From Candidatus Kuenenia hertensis (GTDB lineage: Bacteria > Planctomycetota > Brocadiia > Brocadiales > Brocadiaceae): a DNA stretch of 64,000 bases. Both the position numbers and the translations under genes were made by a program. The stretch covers positions 62,001 to 126,000 of the forward strand of contig SOET01000006.1 of NCBI GenBank assembly GCA_021646465.1, in the 5' to 3' direction. The notes beneath the pieces are model-generated. The model was not told the DNA's origin. It saw only the letters and a list, made by a program, of their open reading frames with translations, and searched no databases. This document shows positions 43,219 to 52,799 of the stretch, piece after piece (the stretch's first letter is position 1; the number at the start of each line of letters is the position of its first letter).

Positions 43219-45056
43219 AGTTGTTTCTCCAATTTCGTAATAAGCTGCTCAGCTATATTCAGAGAATGTTCCATCTCGTCTTTCGTGCCGGTATCGCTCG
43301 AAAACCTACGGTAATCGAAATCAGACAGGCATCGGGTAACGTCTTCAATAACATCCACCGGGACCCCTTTATTCCGTAGCAATACTGATACTCTGTCGCC
43401 AGATGCGCTTGCGGCAGGGATATTGAATTTATCCGCAAGATATTCGGTAATGCCCCTCGAAAGACACGCATAAAACTCAGAAGAAGAATCCCCGGAAAGT
43501 GCTGATTGTGCCATACCAAGCCTTCTGTTTGCAACGGAATGCGCCCGTCTGTTTCTCGCATAACCAATATCCGTCTGAAGGCGGTCTTTATGCCTCACAA
43601 CAAAAAAAGAGGTTATTAAGATAATTGCAGGAAGAAAAAGTCCTCCTATTAAGAAAGGGTTTTTATAAACGGGATATCCGTGATTTTTCAGAGAAGAAAT
43701 ACCGGTCATAATCGGGAGGATATCTTGTGTTAATAAACGTACCTGTTGCTGCGAAGCTGGTAATTTTTCCTGAGAGAGCGTTAATTGAATGGGTATCTCC
43801 TGCTCCCATGATTCAACCGTAATAGGAATAGGGTCTTTTGTAATTGTTTTATATCGATTCTCACGGGGATCAAAATAACTGAATACTATGGCAGGAATGC
43901 TTTTTAGCTCTGTTTTTTGCGGTTCTATGACTTTGCTGAATACTTTCCTGCCGCGAATCACTTCTTCTCTATTCGTAATTTGCGTAGTGGATTCGGCGGG
44001 ATATACTTTAAAATCGTCTTTATTATTAAATACCAGTTCAGGCTCATTTATTGTCTGGATGTTTCCCTCACCATATACAGAAACAGATAATGTTATGGGG
44101 TCGCCTACCTTTACCCGGGACGTTTTAATGGACGCCTCCATATTAAAATTTCCCACAGCACCTTTGAATTCCTCTGGCCTTCCGTACTCCGGAAGGGGTT
44201 TTATTTTCAAAAGAACAGGATTTGTTATCCTTTCTACAGGATATTTTCTTTGTCCCCTGCCAAAAAAATCATCAAAAAAGGAATCACCGAAAAAATCATC
44301 TCGAGGTGATACCCTGCGGTTTCTCTCTTCCTGAACAATCAAATTACACTTCAATTTTGCCGGCGATATTGTCAATTCACCTGATACTATCGGAAACACC
44401 GCAGTGCGCAATTCCAGGACATTATAAATTATCCCGTCTCTTACTTCCTCATATTGGATTTGGTCTCCTAATTTTTCTTCCATAAAATTTTTTGTAGCCG
44501 GAGCAGTATAATCAATATCCGCAATAGGCAATCCTTTCTGAAAATACAATTTGAAGTAAAGGATTACCTGTTCATATAAATACGGCTCTTCATTGTCGGT
44601 TTTCAATTCCACAAAAACCAATTTATCAAGATCAAACGATTTTGTGCCCGATGAAGGCGTTGACTCTACAACTTCGACAATTATCGGGCTTGACGTATAT
44701 CGTTTTCCTTTGTATTCCATAGTCGATGGCCCAATTGTGTGCTTGCCTTTTGTAACAGGCCGCAACACATATATATACCCTTTGCTTACCGATACCTGCC
44801 CGTTTATTATTCGCGTTTGAGCGGAAATTTGGGGGCCATACAACACATTAAATCCCTCAATTTCCGGGAAAGTCGGCTGGGAAACATCCTGTGTACCATG
44901 GACGGTCAACGTGAGTGTCAGCTTATCATCTAATGTTACTATTTTTTTATCTACGGTAGAGATCAAACTAATCTCCTGCGAATACGCTTTTTCTCTACTG
45001 CCCAAAATAATTATCAGCAATGCCAAAAATCCAAAGATGCCTATATGTTTTTTCAT
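43215..45056 (-). CDS. batD: BatD-like oxygen-tolerance protein
   Basis: A 613-aa exported protein: signal peptide (1-26), repeated beta-sandwich BatD domains (SLISTVDKKIVTLDDKLTLTLTV, FNVLYGPQIS, SIKTSRVKVGDPITLSVSVYGEGNI), one transmembrane helix (about 470-490) and a cytoplasmic helical tail. Length and domain order fit BatD. It sits between batC-like and batE genes. Confidence 0.9.
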   Translation of the reverse strand: MKKHIGIFGFLALLIIILGSREKAYSQEISLISTVDKKIVTLDDKLTLTLTVHGTQDVSQPTFPEIEGFNVLYGPQISAQTRIINGQVSVSKGYIYVLRPVTKGKHTIGPSTMEYKGKRYTSSPIIVEVVESTPSSGTKSFDLDKLVFVELKTDNEEPYLYEQVILYFKLYFQKGLPIADIDYTAPATKNFMEEKLGDQIQYEEVRDGIIYNVLELRTAVFPIVSGELTISPAKLKCNLIVQEERNRRVSPRDDFFGDSFFDDFFGRGQRKYPVERITNPVLLKIKPLPEYGRPEEFKGAVGNFNMEASIKTSRVKVGDPITLSVSVYGEGNIQTINEPELVFNNKDDFKVYPAESTTQITNREEVIRGRKVFSKVIEPQKTELKSIPAIVFSYFDPRENRYKTITKDPIPITVESWEQEIPIQLTLSQEKLPASQQQVRLLTQDILPIMTGISSLKNHGYPVYKNPFLIGGLFLPAIILITSFFVVRHKDRLQTDIGYARNRRAHSVANRRLGMAQSALSGDSSSEFYACLSRGITEYLADKFNIPAASASGDRVSVLLRNKGVPVDVIEDVTRCLSDFDYRRFSSDTGTKDEMEHSLNIAEQLITKLEKQL

Positions 45057-45078
45057 TTTAAAATCTTTCCTCTTTGAA

Positions 45079-45957
45079 CTACCAATTCTTTCCTGTCGAC
45101 CTGTGCGGTTGACGGTTTTTTTCTCTGCTTATATTTCTTGCCTCTTTTTCCGACTGATTCATCGCATCAAGAATACGTTCTGCTTCTTCTTTCGACATTT
45201 GACGGGGCATCTCATGTTGAGGCTGCATATCTTGCTGTTGCGAAGTGGGCTTACCCTGCTGCTGACCTCCGTTTGCACGAGAAGGCTGTTCCTTTTCCTT
45301 GTTTAAATCTTCCTTCTGTTTGTTCTCAGATTGCTGATCCTCTTCTTCCGGTTCCTGCTCTTTATTCTTTTCTTCTTTATTTTCTCCGGATTGATCATCT
45401 TCTTTGTCCTGATTATTTTGCTGTTCCTGTTCATTTTGTTGCTGCTCTTGTTCCTTCTCCTGCTCCTTTTCTTCTCCCTGCTGCTGTTGCTGCTGCTCTT
45501 TTTCTTCTAATTTCCTTTCGACAAACTCATGATTATACTTCGCATCGTTTTTTAACTGATCAAGTTCGCTATCTTTTTCAGGCGCCAGTTCATCAACAAT
45601 ATCCACCGTTCTTTTATACCAGTCCAACGCCTCAGTCATTTTCCCCTGCTTATAGAGGGTATTTCCTATATTAAAGCTGGATTTCGCCTGCATTTCCAAA
45701 TTCGCCGACTTCATCGTCTTTTCAAACGCCTGAAGCGCCTCATCATACTTGCCCCGTTTATACTGGGTATCCGCCACATTAAAACTCAATTGCGGATCAT
45801 CAGGGGAATCTACCAGTGCGTTAAGGTATTTGTCCAGGGCTTCGTCATAATTCCCGTTGTTATAGAGTTCATTTCCCTGCCGAACCTGATCGGCAAAAGG
45901 GTCTATCCACCCAAGAAACAACCAACCACTCACAATAAAACGCAGAACCATTACCAT
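45079..45957 (-). CDS. batC: BatC-like TPR protein with a Gln/Glu-rich tail
   Basis: A 292-aa protein: signal-like N-terminus, three TPRs (GNELYNNGNYDEALDKYLNAL, LSFNVADTQYKRGKYDEALQAF, FNIGNTLYKQGKMTEALDWY), then about 130 residues of Q, E and K that are predicted to be disordered. This is the BatC type, which bridges VWA and BatD partners in the periplasm. Spacing to its neighbours is 22-29 bases. Confidence 0.87.
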   Translation of the reverse strand: MVMVLRFIVSGWLFLGWIDPFADQVRQGNELYNNGNYDEALDKYLNALVDSPDDPQLSFNVADTQYKRGKYDEALQAFEKTMKSANLEMQAKSSFNIGNTLYKQGKMTEALDWYKRTVDIVDELAPEKDSELDQLKNDAKYNHEFVERKLEEKEQQQQQQGEEKEQEKEQEQQQNEQEQQNNQDKEDDQSGENKEEKNKEQEPEEEDQQSENKQKEDLNKEKEQPSRANGGQQQGKPTSQQQDMQPQHEMPRQMSKEEAERILDAMNQSEKEARNISREKNRQPHRSTGKNW

Positions 45958-45986
45958 ATAATCTTTTTTTTACCTTGCAAATATTA

Positions 45987-46982
45987 TTATTTCGTCTCTT
46001 TTACAAAACATTCCAGACATATAAAAATAAGGGCAATAAAAAGGGGTATCTGAAACCGATTTACATATTTTTTCACACGTTGTGTTTTATAAACAGCATC
46101 CTCTATCTGTGCAATGCTTTCGTTATAAATCTTCTCAAGACCCCATTGTGTACCATAGGCAGGGGTGTAAAGCCCGTCCGTTTCAAGAGCTATTTTATTC
46201 AAAGTAATCTCATCCAGTCTTGATTTCACGACCTGACCCTGAGCATCTTTTAACAATGTTTCTTTACCATTCTCGTCAACAACCCTGATGTACGATCCTT
46301 CCTTTTTACCAACGCCGACTGTATAAATAACAATTCCCTTTTCCTTTGCTTTTTTTGCCGCCTTTAATGGGTCGGCCTCATGATTTTCCCCATCAGTAAT
46401 CAATATAATTGCTTTATGGTTGTTCGAGTTTTCGCTAAAGGCTTCGATCCCTTTATAAATCGCTTCGGCAATTGCAGTTCCTCCAACAGGAATAATATTC
46501 ACATTCAAATCATTTAAAAAGAGGCGAAAGGCGCCATAATCAGAAGTGAGAGGACAATACGTAAACGCCCGCCCCGCAAAAGCGACCAACCCTATTCGGT
46601 CACCCTCTAATATATTCAGCAAATCTTCGATTTCCCGCTTTGCAACTTCCAGACGGTTTGGTTTTACATCGTCTGCAAGCATACTACGGGAAGTATCAAC
46701 CGCAATCACAATATCAATGCCCTTCTTTTCCACTTCTTCCCAATGATATCCCCATTTAGGTTCTATGAGTGCAGCTACAAGAAAGAGAACTCCTATGATC
46801 ATCAGAATTGCCCTAAACCATTGTTTTTTCCTGCTAAAGGAAAATCCTGTCATTTTCAACAACTCAAGACGGGCAAACCGGTTTAAATCTTTCGTTCTTT
46901 TTCTGAAAAAAAGAATATATCCTATTAACAGAAGGGGGATAACGGAAAGTAAGTATAAATAGTTAAGATTGCCGTACTGCAT
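45987..46982 (-). CDS. batB: BatB-like von Willebrand factor A protein
   Basis: A 331-aa membrane-anchored VWA protein with two N-terminal helices, a VWA domain with the MIDAS motif DTSRSM at about residue 92, GGTAIAEAI and ITDGENHEADP, and a C-terminal transmembrane helix. It is the second VWA protein of the operon. The missing glycine of DxSxS (DTSRS) is normal for BatB. Confidence 0.92.
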   Translation of the reverse strand: MQYGNLNYLYLLSVIPLLLIGYILFFRKRTKDLNRFARLELLKMTGFSFSRKKQWFRAILMIIGVLFLVAALIEPKWGYHWEEVEKKGIDIVIAVDTSRSMLADDVKPNRLEVAKREIEDLLNILEGDRIGLVAFAGRAFTYCPLTSDYGAFRLFLNDLNVNIIPVGGTAIAEAIYKGIEAFSENSNNHKAIILITDGENHEADPLKAAKKAKEKGIVIYTVGVGKKEGSYIRVVDENGKETLLKDAQGQVVKSRLDEITLNKIALETDGLYTPAYGTQWGLEKIYNESIAQIEDAVYKTQRVKKYVNRFQIPLFIALIFICLECFVKETK

Positions 46983-47049
46983 ATGTTATATTATATTACT
47001 GAAATAGTAGTGTATTCTCCGTATTTTATGCAAAATGAAAGTAATGCCA

Positions 47050-48054
47050 CTAAGGGATTTTCCTGAATTTTGTTTTTTTCAAACATAATTCAATCAATAA
47101 ACAACCAAATGCCGGAAGCAAAAAATAATGAAACAATTCCTTATATTCTTTGTAATGAGTTATTTCTGTTTCTGTTTTTTCAAGTTTGTCTATTTGCTCA
47201 TAAATTTCTTTAAGCGACTCGGTATCGGTAGCCCGATAATACCGTCCACCGGTAATTTTTGCTATCTCCATAAGACTTTCATCATCGATTTCTATCTTTA
47301 CCTGTCTCATCACCTTGTTCCCAAATAAATCTCTCGCAGGATAGGGAACCAATCCCTTTGAGCCTGCCCCGATCGTGTAAATTTTAATACCAAATGCCTT
47401 TGCAATTTCCGCTGCGGTATAAGGATCGATTTCCCCCGAATTGTTTCTTCCGTCCGTCAAAAGCACAATTACCTTGCTTTTTGCTTTCGTATTTCTCAGC
47501 CTGTCAACAGACGAAGCAATCGCAGAACCTATTGCGGTACCGTCCTGAAGCATACCGATCTCTGTTTTTTCCAATAGCTGCATTAATATCCCATAATCAA
47601 GTGTTAATGGGCATTGTGTATACCCTTGCGCTGCAAATACCACAAGGCCAATAGGATCTGTTGTGCGTTTATTTATAAAATCCTTTACCACTTGCTTTAC
47701 CACATATAAACGGTTTTGCCGTTTACCGTCCATTTCAAAATCCTCAGCCAGCATACTTCCCGAAACGTCCACTGCAAGAACAATGTCAATGCCTTCTGTT
47801 GTTACCCTCGTTTGTTCATTACCGTGCTGCGGCCGAGCCAATGCAATGATGCATAACGCAATAGCTACCGTACGTAAAACAATACTAATATGACGATACC
47901 TTTGCGCCAGTGACGGTTTCAGTTTTTTTAAATTTTCTATAGAAGAAAAAAGCAGCGGATGTGTTCCCTTGCGCCGGAAATAAACGTAAATCAAAAAGGG
48001 AATTATAATTAATAATGATAATAATAAAGGATCCCGAAAAATCATTGAAAACAA
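47050..48054 (-). CDS. batA: BatA-like von Willebrand factor A protein
   Basis: A 334-aa protein with the same layout as batB: two N-terminal transmembrane helices, MIDAS DVSGSM, the DGTAIGSAIA and LTDGRNNSGEIDP motifs and a C-terminal helix. BatA-type proteins assemble with BatB in the inner membrane. Upstream is a 134-base gap and a gene of unknown function. Confidence 0.92.
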   Translation of the reverse strand: MFSMIFRDPLLLSLLIIIPFLIYVYFRRKGTHPLLFSSIENLKKLKPSLAQRYRHISIVLRTVAIALCIIALARPQHGNEQTRVTTEGIDIVLAVDVSGSMLAEDFEMDGKRQNRLYVVKQVVKDFINKRTTDPIGLVVFAAQGYTQCPLTLDYGILMQLLEKTEIGMLQDGTAIGSAIASSVDRLRNTKAKSKVIVLLTDGRNNSGEIDPYTAAEIAKAFGIKIYTIGAGSKGLVPYPARDLFGNKVMRQVKIEIDDESLMEIAKITGGRYYRATDTESLKEIYEQIDKLEKTETEITHYKEYKELFHYFLLPAFGCLLIELCLKKTKFRKIP

Positions 48055-48188
48055 TACACCCTGGAAAAAAGTATTAACAAAACATAGTAATAAACTGGCA
48101 TAAATACACGACGCATAACTGACATGAACAAGTAGTATCTTTATTTGGCCTGATTGAACGGAGGAAAAAACTTTGCACTACATAATTT

Positions 48189-48701
48189 TTAAAATATTGA
48201 CGAAAGTTTAATTCTCTCACCCCCCGCGATTGCATCCCATATATCCTTTTCCTCTATATCATTCTTCGAAAGAATATCGACAAAAGCCTGGTACGCCGTA
48301 TTCTTTGATTTCAAGAGTTCTTCCGCACCCTTTTCAGTGTAAAAATATCTGCTCATAAGCGTTTCAGACTGTTTATATAGACGGGCTCCGGCAAGATCTT
48401 TTTGGGTTCCTATATCTTCTTCATACTCAGCCAATACTCCTTTATCAACGTAGTAGAGACTTAAACATGCCCGGGCACTTCTTACATCTAAAAAACGAAT
48501 CTTCTCTTTTTTTGATATGATTTCCTTAATTTCAGGAGTGGCATAAATTCCCCATATTATTTGCATATTCTTTTTAACTCTTTTCATTTTCCCTGCGGAT
48601 ATCGGGGCATGCGCGTGAGAAGGCTTACTCCCCTTTTTACTACTCAAAGCTTTTTCATGGCTTAAATATTTTTCCATAAACTTTTCCGGCGCTTTTACCA
48701 T
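48189..48701 (-). CDS. 170-aa protein of unknown function in the moxR-bat operon
   Basis: No signal peptide, transmembrane segment or recognised family. A basic N-terminal 50 residues (KALSSKKGSKPSHAHAP) leads to a helical part with ATPEIKEIISKKEKIRFLDVRS and AYQAFVDILSKNDIEEKD. The frame has good codon use and lies between the BatD-like and batA genes on the same strand, so it is likely expressed with them. It is not a usual member of moxR-bat loci. Confidence 0.65.
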   Translation of the reverse strand: MVKAPEKFMEKYLSHEKALSSKKGSKPSHAHAPISAGKMKRVKKNMQIIWGIYATPEIKEIISKKEKIRFLDVRSARACLSLYYVDKGVLAEYEEDIGTQKDLAGARLYKQSETLMSRYFYTEKGAEELLKSKNTAYQAFVDILSKNDIEEKDIWDAIAGGERIKLSSIF

Positions 48702-48758
48702 TTTTCACATCCTCTTTAAAAAAGGTTAACGTGATACAAAATAATATCAACGATTATA

Positions 48759-49787
48759 TCATTTCGCCTCAACTATCATCACCTCTTCTTTTTTTTCCTC
48801 CAGTTCCGCCTTTGTTTCATCGATCAACCGCTTTGCAAGATGGTATGTTTCCTTGCTTTCTAATAAAGAAGGGCCGTATTTTGCATATTTTACCATATCA
48901 CATTTCCCGAGAAATACCTGAATAAGTTTTTTATGCTCATTATTTAACTTATTTGTATATGCCATTTCAACCAGGAATTCTTCCGTAGTGCGTTCAGGAG
49001 CGGACAAACCAAACCGGTCTTCTATATAATGCCGCAAAATATTTGTTATGCGATAATAATATTCTTTTACCAATCCCTGCTCTATAAGATTTTCTTTTGA
49101 TAATATTTCCAGCAGCTCATACGCTTTCTCATGAGGAAGTTTTTTAACAACTTCTGTTTGTACGCGCCCGGCTTTTTTCCGTTTTTTCAATAGCCAGTAA
49201 ACAGAAAAGCACAAAAGAATTGCCGCAACTCCTGTGGAAATCCATTGAAATAAACGTTTATAATTTTTATCCACATCGACAGGGGGGGCAATATCCCGAA
49301 TATCCGCAGCCTCTTCGCCTTCCGTTAATATACCTTTAATGTTTATTTCAATTTCATCGGTAACGGCAACACCCTCTCTTGAGCCATCCTCTTTATACCC
49401 TATTTTCATTGAGGGAATTGTTTGCAGCCCCGTTCTGTATGAACTCAAAATATAGCTGCGTTCAACAATTCTGCTCCCGTCTTTTTCCTTCGCGATCTCC
49501 TTCGTCTCTCCTGCATTTTTTACAGAAAACTCCCCAATCGAATCTCCAAGATCAGGGATTTTAATATTTACATTACCCTGCCATTTTACCTGAATCACCA
49601 GTTTGATTTTGTCACCTATCGTCACATCGTTTTTATCAACACTCGCTGTAACTTCTACTGTTGCAGCATCATCAACATTCTCCGATGCATTCGCTGCCAG
49701 GGATGAAGCCCCGAAAAGGAGTGTGCATATTGCCAGCAGTAAAATCAATGTTCTATACCGGCATACTAAACGCTCTATGGTTGCCAT
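48759..49787 (-). CDS. BatD-like/DUF4381-type membrane protein
   Basis: A 342-aa protein with a signal sequence (1-33), a BatD-like beta-sandwich domain (VEVTASVDKNDVTIGDKIKLVIQVKW, about 45-160), one transmembrane helix (about 190-212) and a cytoplasmic domain with the DUF4381 pattern (YYRITNILRHYIEDRFGLSAPERTTEEFL). It is the second BatD-type protein of the locus, beside the DUF58 gene, as in other MoxR/DUF58/BatA clusters. Confidence 0.8.
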   Translation of the reverse strand: MATIERLVCRYRTLILLLAICTLLFGASSLAANASENVDDAATVEVTASVDKNDVTIGDKIKLVIQVKWQGNVNIKIPDLGDSIGEFSVKNAGETKEIAKEKDGSRIVERSYILSSYRTGLQTIPSMKIGYKEDGSREGVAVTDEIEINIKGILTEGEEAADIRDIAPPVDVDKNYKRLFQWISTGVAAILLCFSVYWLLKKRKKAGRVQTEVVKKLPHEKAYELLEILSKENLIEQGLVKEYYYRITNILRHYIEDRFGLSAPERTTEEFLVEMAYTNKLNNEHKKLIQVFLGKCDMVKYAKYGPSLLESKETYHLAKRLIDETKAELEEKKEEVMIVEAK

Positions 49788-49809
49788 GGAAATACAACGT
49801 GAATAAATT

Positions 49810-50703
49810 TCAAATCCTCTTTCCTCTTATTCTGAAAAAACGAATTATAGGTTCTACATAATTTTTCTGAGTATTAATAACAACTTCATCAACGCCTATT
49901 GAACGAAACAATTGAGACCGTGCCTCTTTTTGCTGATGTGCCATTATGCGATATTTTTTTCTTGATGTTGAATCTGATGTATCTATTAATATTCTCTCTC
50001 CTGATTCCGCATCTTTTAATTCGATAAAACCAACATTCGGCAGTTCCTGCTCCCTCGGATCAATGATATTAACTGCTATTACATCATGTTTTTTATTTGC
50101 AGTCCTTAAAGATGGCGCAAAGTCATTCTCTTCTGCTATAAAATCAGATACGATAAATGTAATGGTGTGACGGGAGGTAATCTTATTTAAGTAATCCAAT
50201 GCTGCGGTAATATCCGTACCCTTCCCTGACGGCTTTGCACACAGAAGTTCACGAATAACTTTAAAGACATGTTTTGCACCTTTTTTAGGAGGTATGAATT
50301 TCTCAATTTTATCCGTAAATATAATCATGCCTACTTTATCATTATTTTTAATGGCGGAAAAGGCGAGGAGAGAACATATTTCTATTGCAATTTTATTTTT
50401 TAAATATTTTACCGATCCGAAATTTCCGGAAGCACTTACGTCAACAAGAAGCATTACGGTTAATTCCCGCTCCTCAACGAAACGTTTAACAAAAGGACGC
50501 CCCATGCGTGCCGTTACATTCCAGTCTATCGTTCGGATTTCGTCTCCCGGCTGATATTCTCGCACCTCTTCGAATTCCATGCCGACTCCTTTGAATATGC
50601 TGTGGTACTCACCTACTAACGCTTCATTGACAAGGCGGCTTGTGTGAATCTGAATCTGGCGAATTTGCTTTAAAATATCTGTCGAAATCATACGTGTTAT
50701 CAA
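49810..50703 (-). CDS. DUF58 protein (MoxR-associated VWA-like)
   Basis: A 297-aa DUF58 protein with the signature GEYHSIFKGVGMEFEEVREY, PGDEIRTIDWNVTARMG and MLLVDVSASGNFGS. No transmembrane segment is seen. Its ATG overlaps the moxR stop by 4 bases, so it is coupled to its ATPase partner. Confidence 0.93.
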   Translation of the reverse strand: MITRMISTDILKQIRQIQIHTSRLVNEALVGEYHSIFKGVGMEFEEVREYQPGDEIRTIDWNVTARMGRPFVKRFVEERELTVMLLVDVSASGNFGSVKYLKNKIAIEICSLLAFSAIKNNDKVGMIIFTDKIEKFIPPKKGAKHVFKVIRELLCAKPSGKGTDITAALDYLNKITSRHTITFIVSDFIAEENDFAPSLRTANKKHDVIAVNIIDPREQELPNVGFIELKDAESGERILIDTSDSTSRKKYRIMAHQQKEARSQLFRSIGVDEVVINTQKNYVEPIIRFFRIRGKRI

Positions 50704-51689
50704 GGAACTTCTACGTTATCAAATATTTTACTAATGATATCTTCCGGACGTATCTCTTCCGCTTCTGCTTCATATGTTATAATTATTCTATGCCGAAGGA
50801 CGTCCATTCCAACAGATTTAACATCCTGAGGAGTAACAAAACCTCTGCCCCTGAGAAACGCATGAGCCTTTGCTGCCAGCGTTAAATTTATTGTCGCACG
50901 GGGAGAAGCGCCATATTCGATAAATTGCTCCAACTCCAGGTTATACGTTTTTGGCTCTCTGGACGCAAAAACAATATCAATAATATAATCTTTAATCTTA
51001 TCATCGATATAAATCTCATCTACCACGGTACGCAGACGAATAATATCGCTCGGGGAAATTATTGAATTTATCTTAATATCTCTCCTGGTAGTAGCCATAC
51101 GTTCTAATATTTCACGTTCTTCCTTTTTATCGGGATACGTAATATTTAACTTCAGCATAAACCGGTCCAACTGCGCCTCCGGCAGCGGATACGTGCCTTC
51201 ATGTTCAATTGGGTTCTGTGTTGCCAATACCAGGAATGGTTCCTCCAGTGTAAAAGTCTGCTCACCGATGGTAACTTCCCGATCCTGCATGGCCTCTAAA
51301 AGCGAACTTTGTACCTTTGCAGGGGCGCGATTTATTTCATCTGCCAGTACTATATTGGTAAAAACAGGTCCCTTACGAACAGTAAATTCGCCACTTTTTG
51401 GATTATAAATAAGAGTGCCAAGCAAATCAGCCGGCAGCAAATCCGGAGTAAATTGTATCCTTTGAAAAGAGGCATGCATTGCTTTCGCAAGGGTCATTAT
51501 CGACATTGTTTTTGCCAATCCGGGAACGCCCTCTAATAAAACATGTCCGTTGGAAAGAATCCCGATCAGCAACCTCTCAATCAGGTATTTTTGTCCCACA
51601 ATTACCTTTCCAACTTCGTACAGAAGGGAATTTATCAGATCGCTTTCCTCTTTTACCCTTTCTGTAATATTTCTAACGCCAGAATCCAT
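50700..51689 (-). CDS. MoxR-family AAA+ ATPase
   Basis: A 329-aa chaperone-type ATPase. Walker A is EGVPGLAKTM, Walker B LADEINRAP, followed by ATQNPIEHEGTYPLPEAQLDRF, diagnostic for MoxR. The ATG follows GGAGGAG by 4-5 bases. It heads the leftward operon moxR-DUF58-BatD-like-unknown-batA-batB-batC-batD-batE, which assembles or activates envelope complexes and is tied to stress and oxygen tolerance. Confidence 0.95.
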   Translation of the reverse strand: MDSGVRNITERVKEESDLINSLLYEVGKVIVGQKYLIERLLIGILSNGHVLLEGVPGLAKTMSIMTLAKAMHASFQRIQFTPDLLPADLLGTLIYNPKSGEFTVRKGPVFTNIVLADEINRAPAKVQSSLLEAMQDREVTIGEQTFTLEEPFLVLATQNPIEHEGTYPLPEAQLDRFMLKLNITYPDKKEEREILERMATTRRDIKINSIISPSDIIRLRTVVDEIYIDDKIKDYIIDIVFASREPKTYNLELEQFIEYGASPRATINLTLAAKAHAFLRGRGFVTPQDVKSVGMDVLRHRIIITYEAEAEEIRPEDIISKIFDNVEVP

Positions 51690-52147
51690 TCACTCCTCCA
51701 TAACAAATTTATCCTTCGGTTATAAATATAAATTACATCGGTAAAAATCCTTTTTTTTCTGCAATGCAATGTATTTTAACAAACATTGCCCGGTAATTTG
51801 TTCCTAAATATTACAAGTTTAACTAATTTACATACAAAAAAAGTGATTATATAATAAATGTATTTATATGAAAACAGGTATTTTGTAAATGTTCGTTTAT
51901 AGTGAAAAGTACTTGACACCTTATGGAGTGAATGTTACGATTTTTGATACTGCTAACAAAAAAAGGGCAAAACTACAAAAATAGTGTCACTAGAAACATT
52001 TAGAATAATTTTTTTATGAAAACTAAAAGTTATAATTGCGTTTTAAGAAAAAAATATTTTTGTCCCGGTTTTTTCAGGCGGGAATACTGATTATCCATAA
52101 TTTTGTAGCAATTTAGATTTTTGAAAAATTCACCACGCTCTTGCAGT

Positions 52148-52217
52148 GGTGGCAGGAGGAAACTCCTGCCACCTGATACAGTGTCAGGGTTGCTGTCAGG
52201 AGGAAACTCCTGACAGC
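52148..52217. repeat. two REP-like palindromes, CTGTCAGGAG family
   Basis: 52148-52173 (GGTGGCAGGAG / CTCCTGCCACC) and 52192-52217 (GCTGTCAGGAG / CTCCTGACAGC) lie side by side. The compensating G-C to T-A changes between them keep pairing intact. A third member is at 3935. Confidence 0.8.
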
Positions 52218-52340
52218 ACGGGGAGTTTAGATTTTTCAAACGGCTAAATTGAAACATAATTTTTGATTGGGGGGGGTGGTTGTAGAAGAAAAGATTTCTG
52301 GTTGAATCAAAAACGAAATTACCTCGTAAAAAGTCTAATT

Positions 52341-52352
52341 ATACACAATGTG
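52341..52352 (+). promoter_or_regulatory. ATACACAATGTG motif upstream of the cytochrome c gene
   Basis: Identical 12-mer to the palindrome half-site at 11120. It is 29 bases before the TTG start and continues as TGCACAT, forming an imperfect palindrome. The adjoining TTATACACA also resembles a DnaA box, but a single copy is weak evidence. Confidence 0.35.
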
Positions 52353-52381
52353 CACATATTTTTTTATAGGAGGATTTACCT

Positions 52382-52726
52382 TTGAAAAAACTTATCAGCT
52401 ACTGTACTATTTCTGCAACGGCAATTTTTGGTCTTTATTTTATACAACCGAGCTTTACTGCGACAGCAAATGACGTTAATCAGATATATAAAGATACCTG
52501 CGAATTATGCCATGGCCCTGATGGAAAAGGCACCGAAGCAGGAAAACAATTTGGGGTACCCAATTTTGCGGACCCTGATTACCAGAGATCAAGAACTGAT
52601 GAGCAAATGAAAGAATCTATGACAAAAGGAACAAAAAACCCAAACTACGTACCGCTCGGAGACCTCGGGGTTGATCTTTCACACCTTGATGCACTTGTAC
52701 AGATTGTACGTGGATTTGGCGGATAG
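52382..52726 (+). CDS. small exported monohaem cytochrome c lacking the usual axial Met
   Basis: A 114-aa periplasmic protein. The signal peptide is about residues 1-29, the haem motif CELCH at 40-44 and PDGKGTEAG the following class-I loop. At the place of the usual KNMPxF ligand motif the protein reads NYVPLG, with Val90 where Met is expected, so the distal ligand appears missing. The gene starts with TTG, supported by AGGAGGA eight bases upstream. It is monocistronic, with a strong terminator. It may carry electrons or bind a small ligand such as NO, as in the anammox periplasm; that is inference. Confidence 0.88.
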   Translation: MKKLISYCTISATAIFGLYFIQPSFTATANDVNQIYKDTCELCHGPDGKGTEAGKQFGVPNFADPDYQRSRTDEQMKESMTKGTKNPNYVPLGDLGVDLSHLDALVQIVRGFGG

Positions 52727-52753
52727 ACCCTTTTTGATAATAAAAGTCTGAAC

Positions 52754-52790
52754 AAAAAGGGCAGAACATATTCATGTTCTGCCCTTTTTT
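52754..52790 (+). terminator. intrinsic terminator of the cytochrome c gene
   Basis: 16-bp perfect arms (AAAAAGGGCAGAACAT / ATGTTCTGCCCTTTTT) around a 4-base loop and six T. It ends 9 bases before the rtcA start codon. Confidence 0.92.
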
Positions 52791-52799
52791 CTTTTAACT

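Larger units (their letters stand above)
51690..52381. other. 692-bp divergent region between moxR and the cytochrome c gene
   Basis: AT-rich, with two palindromes (52148-52173, 52192-52217), a direct repeat TTTAGATTTTT on either side of them (52113 and 52226) and a run of eight G near 52269. The last 45 bases hold the ATACACAATGTG motif and a strong AGGAGG site. No gene is convincing; a short frame covering the palindromes is an artefact of the repeats. Confidence 0.6.

Noticed and set aside
45079-45540. Long plus-strand frames opposite the Gln/Glu-rich tail of the BatC-like gene
   Set aside because: They are mirror frames of low-complexity codons; the minus-strand frame has the TPRs and operon context.
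52339-52347. TTATACACA and a TTATCCACA near 49266 as DnaA boxes
   Set aside because: Each is a single isolated match, one inside a coding sequence; no cluster expected of an origin.
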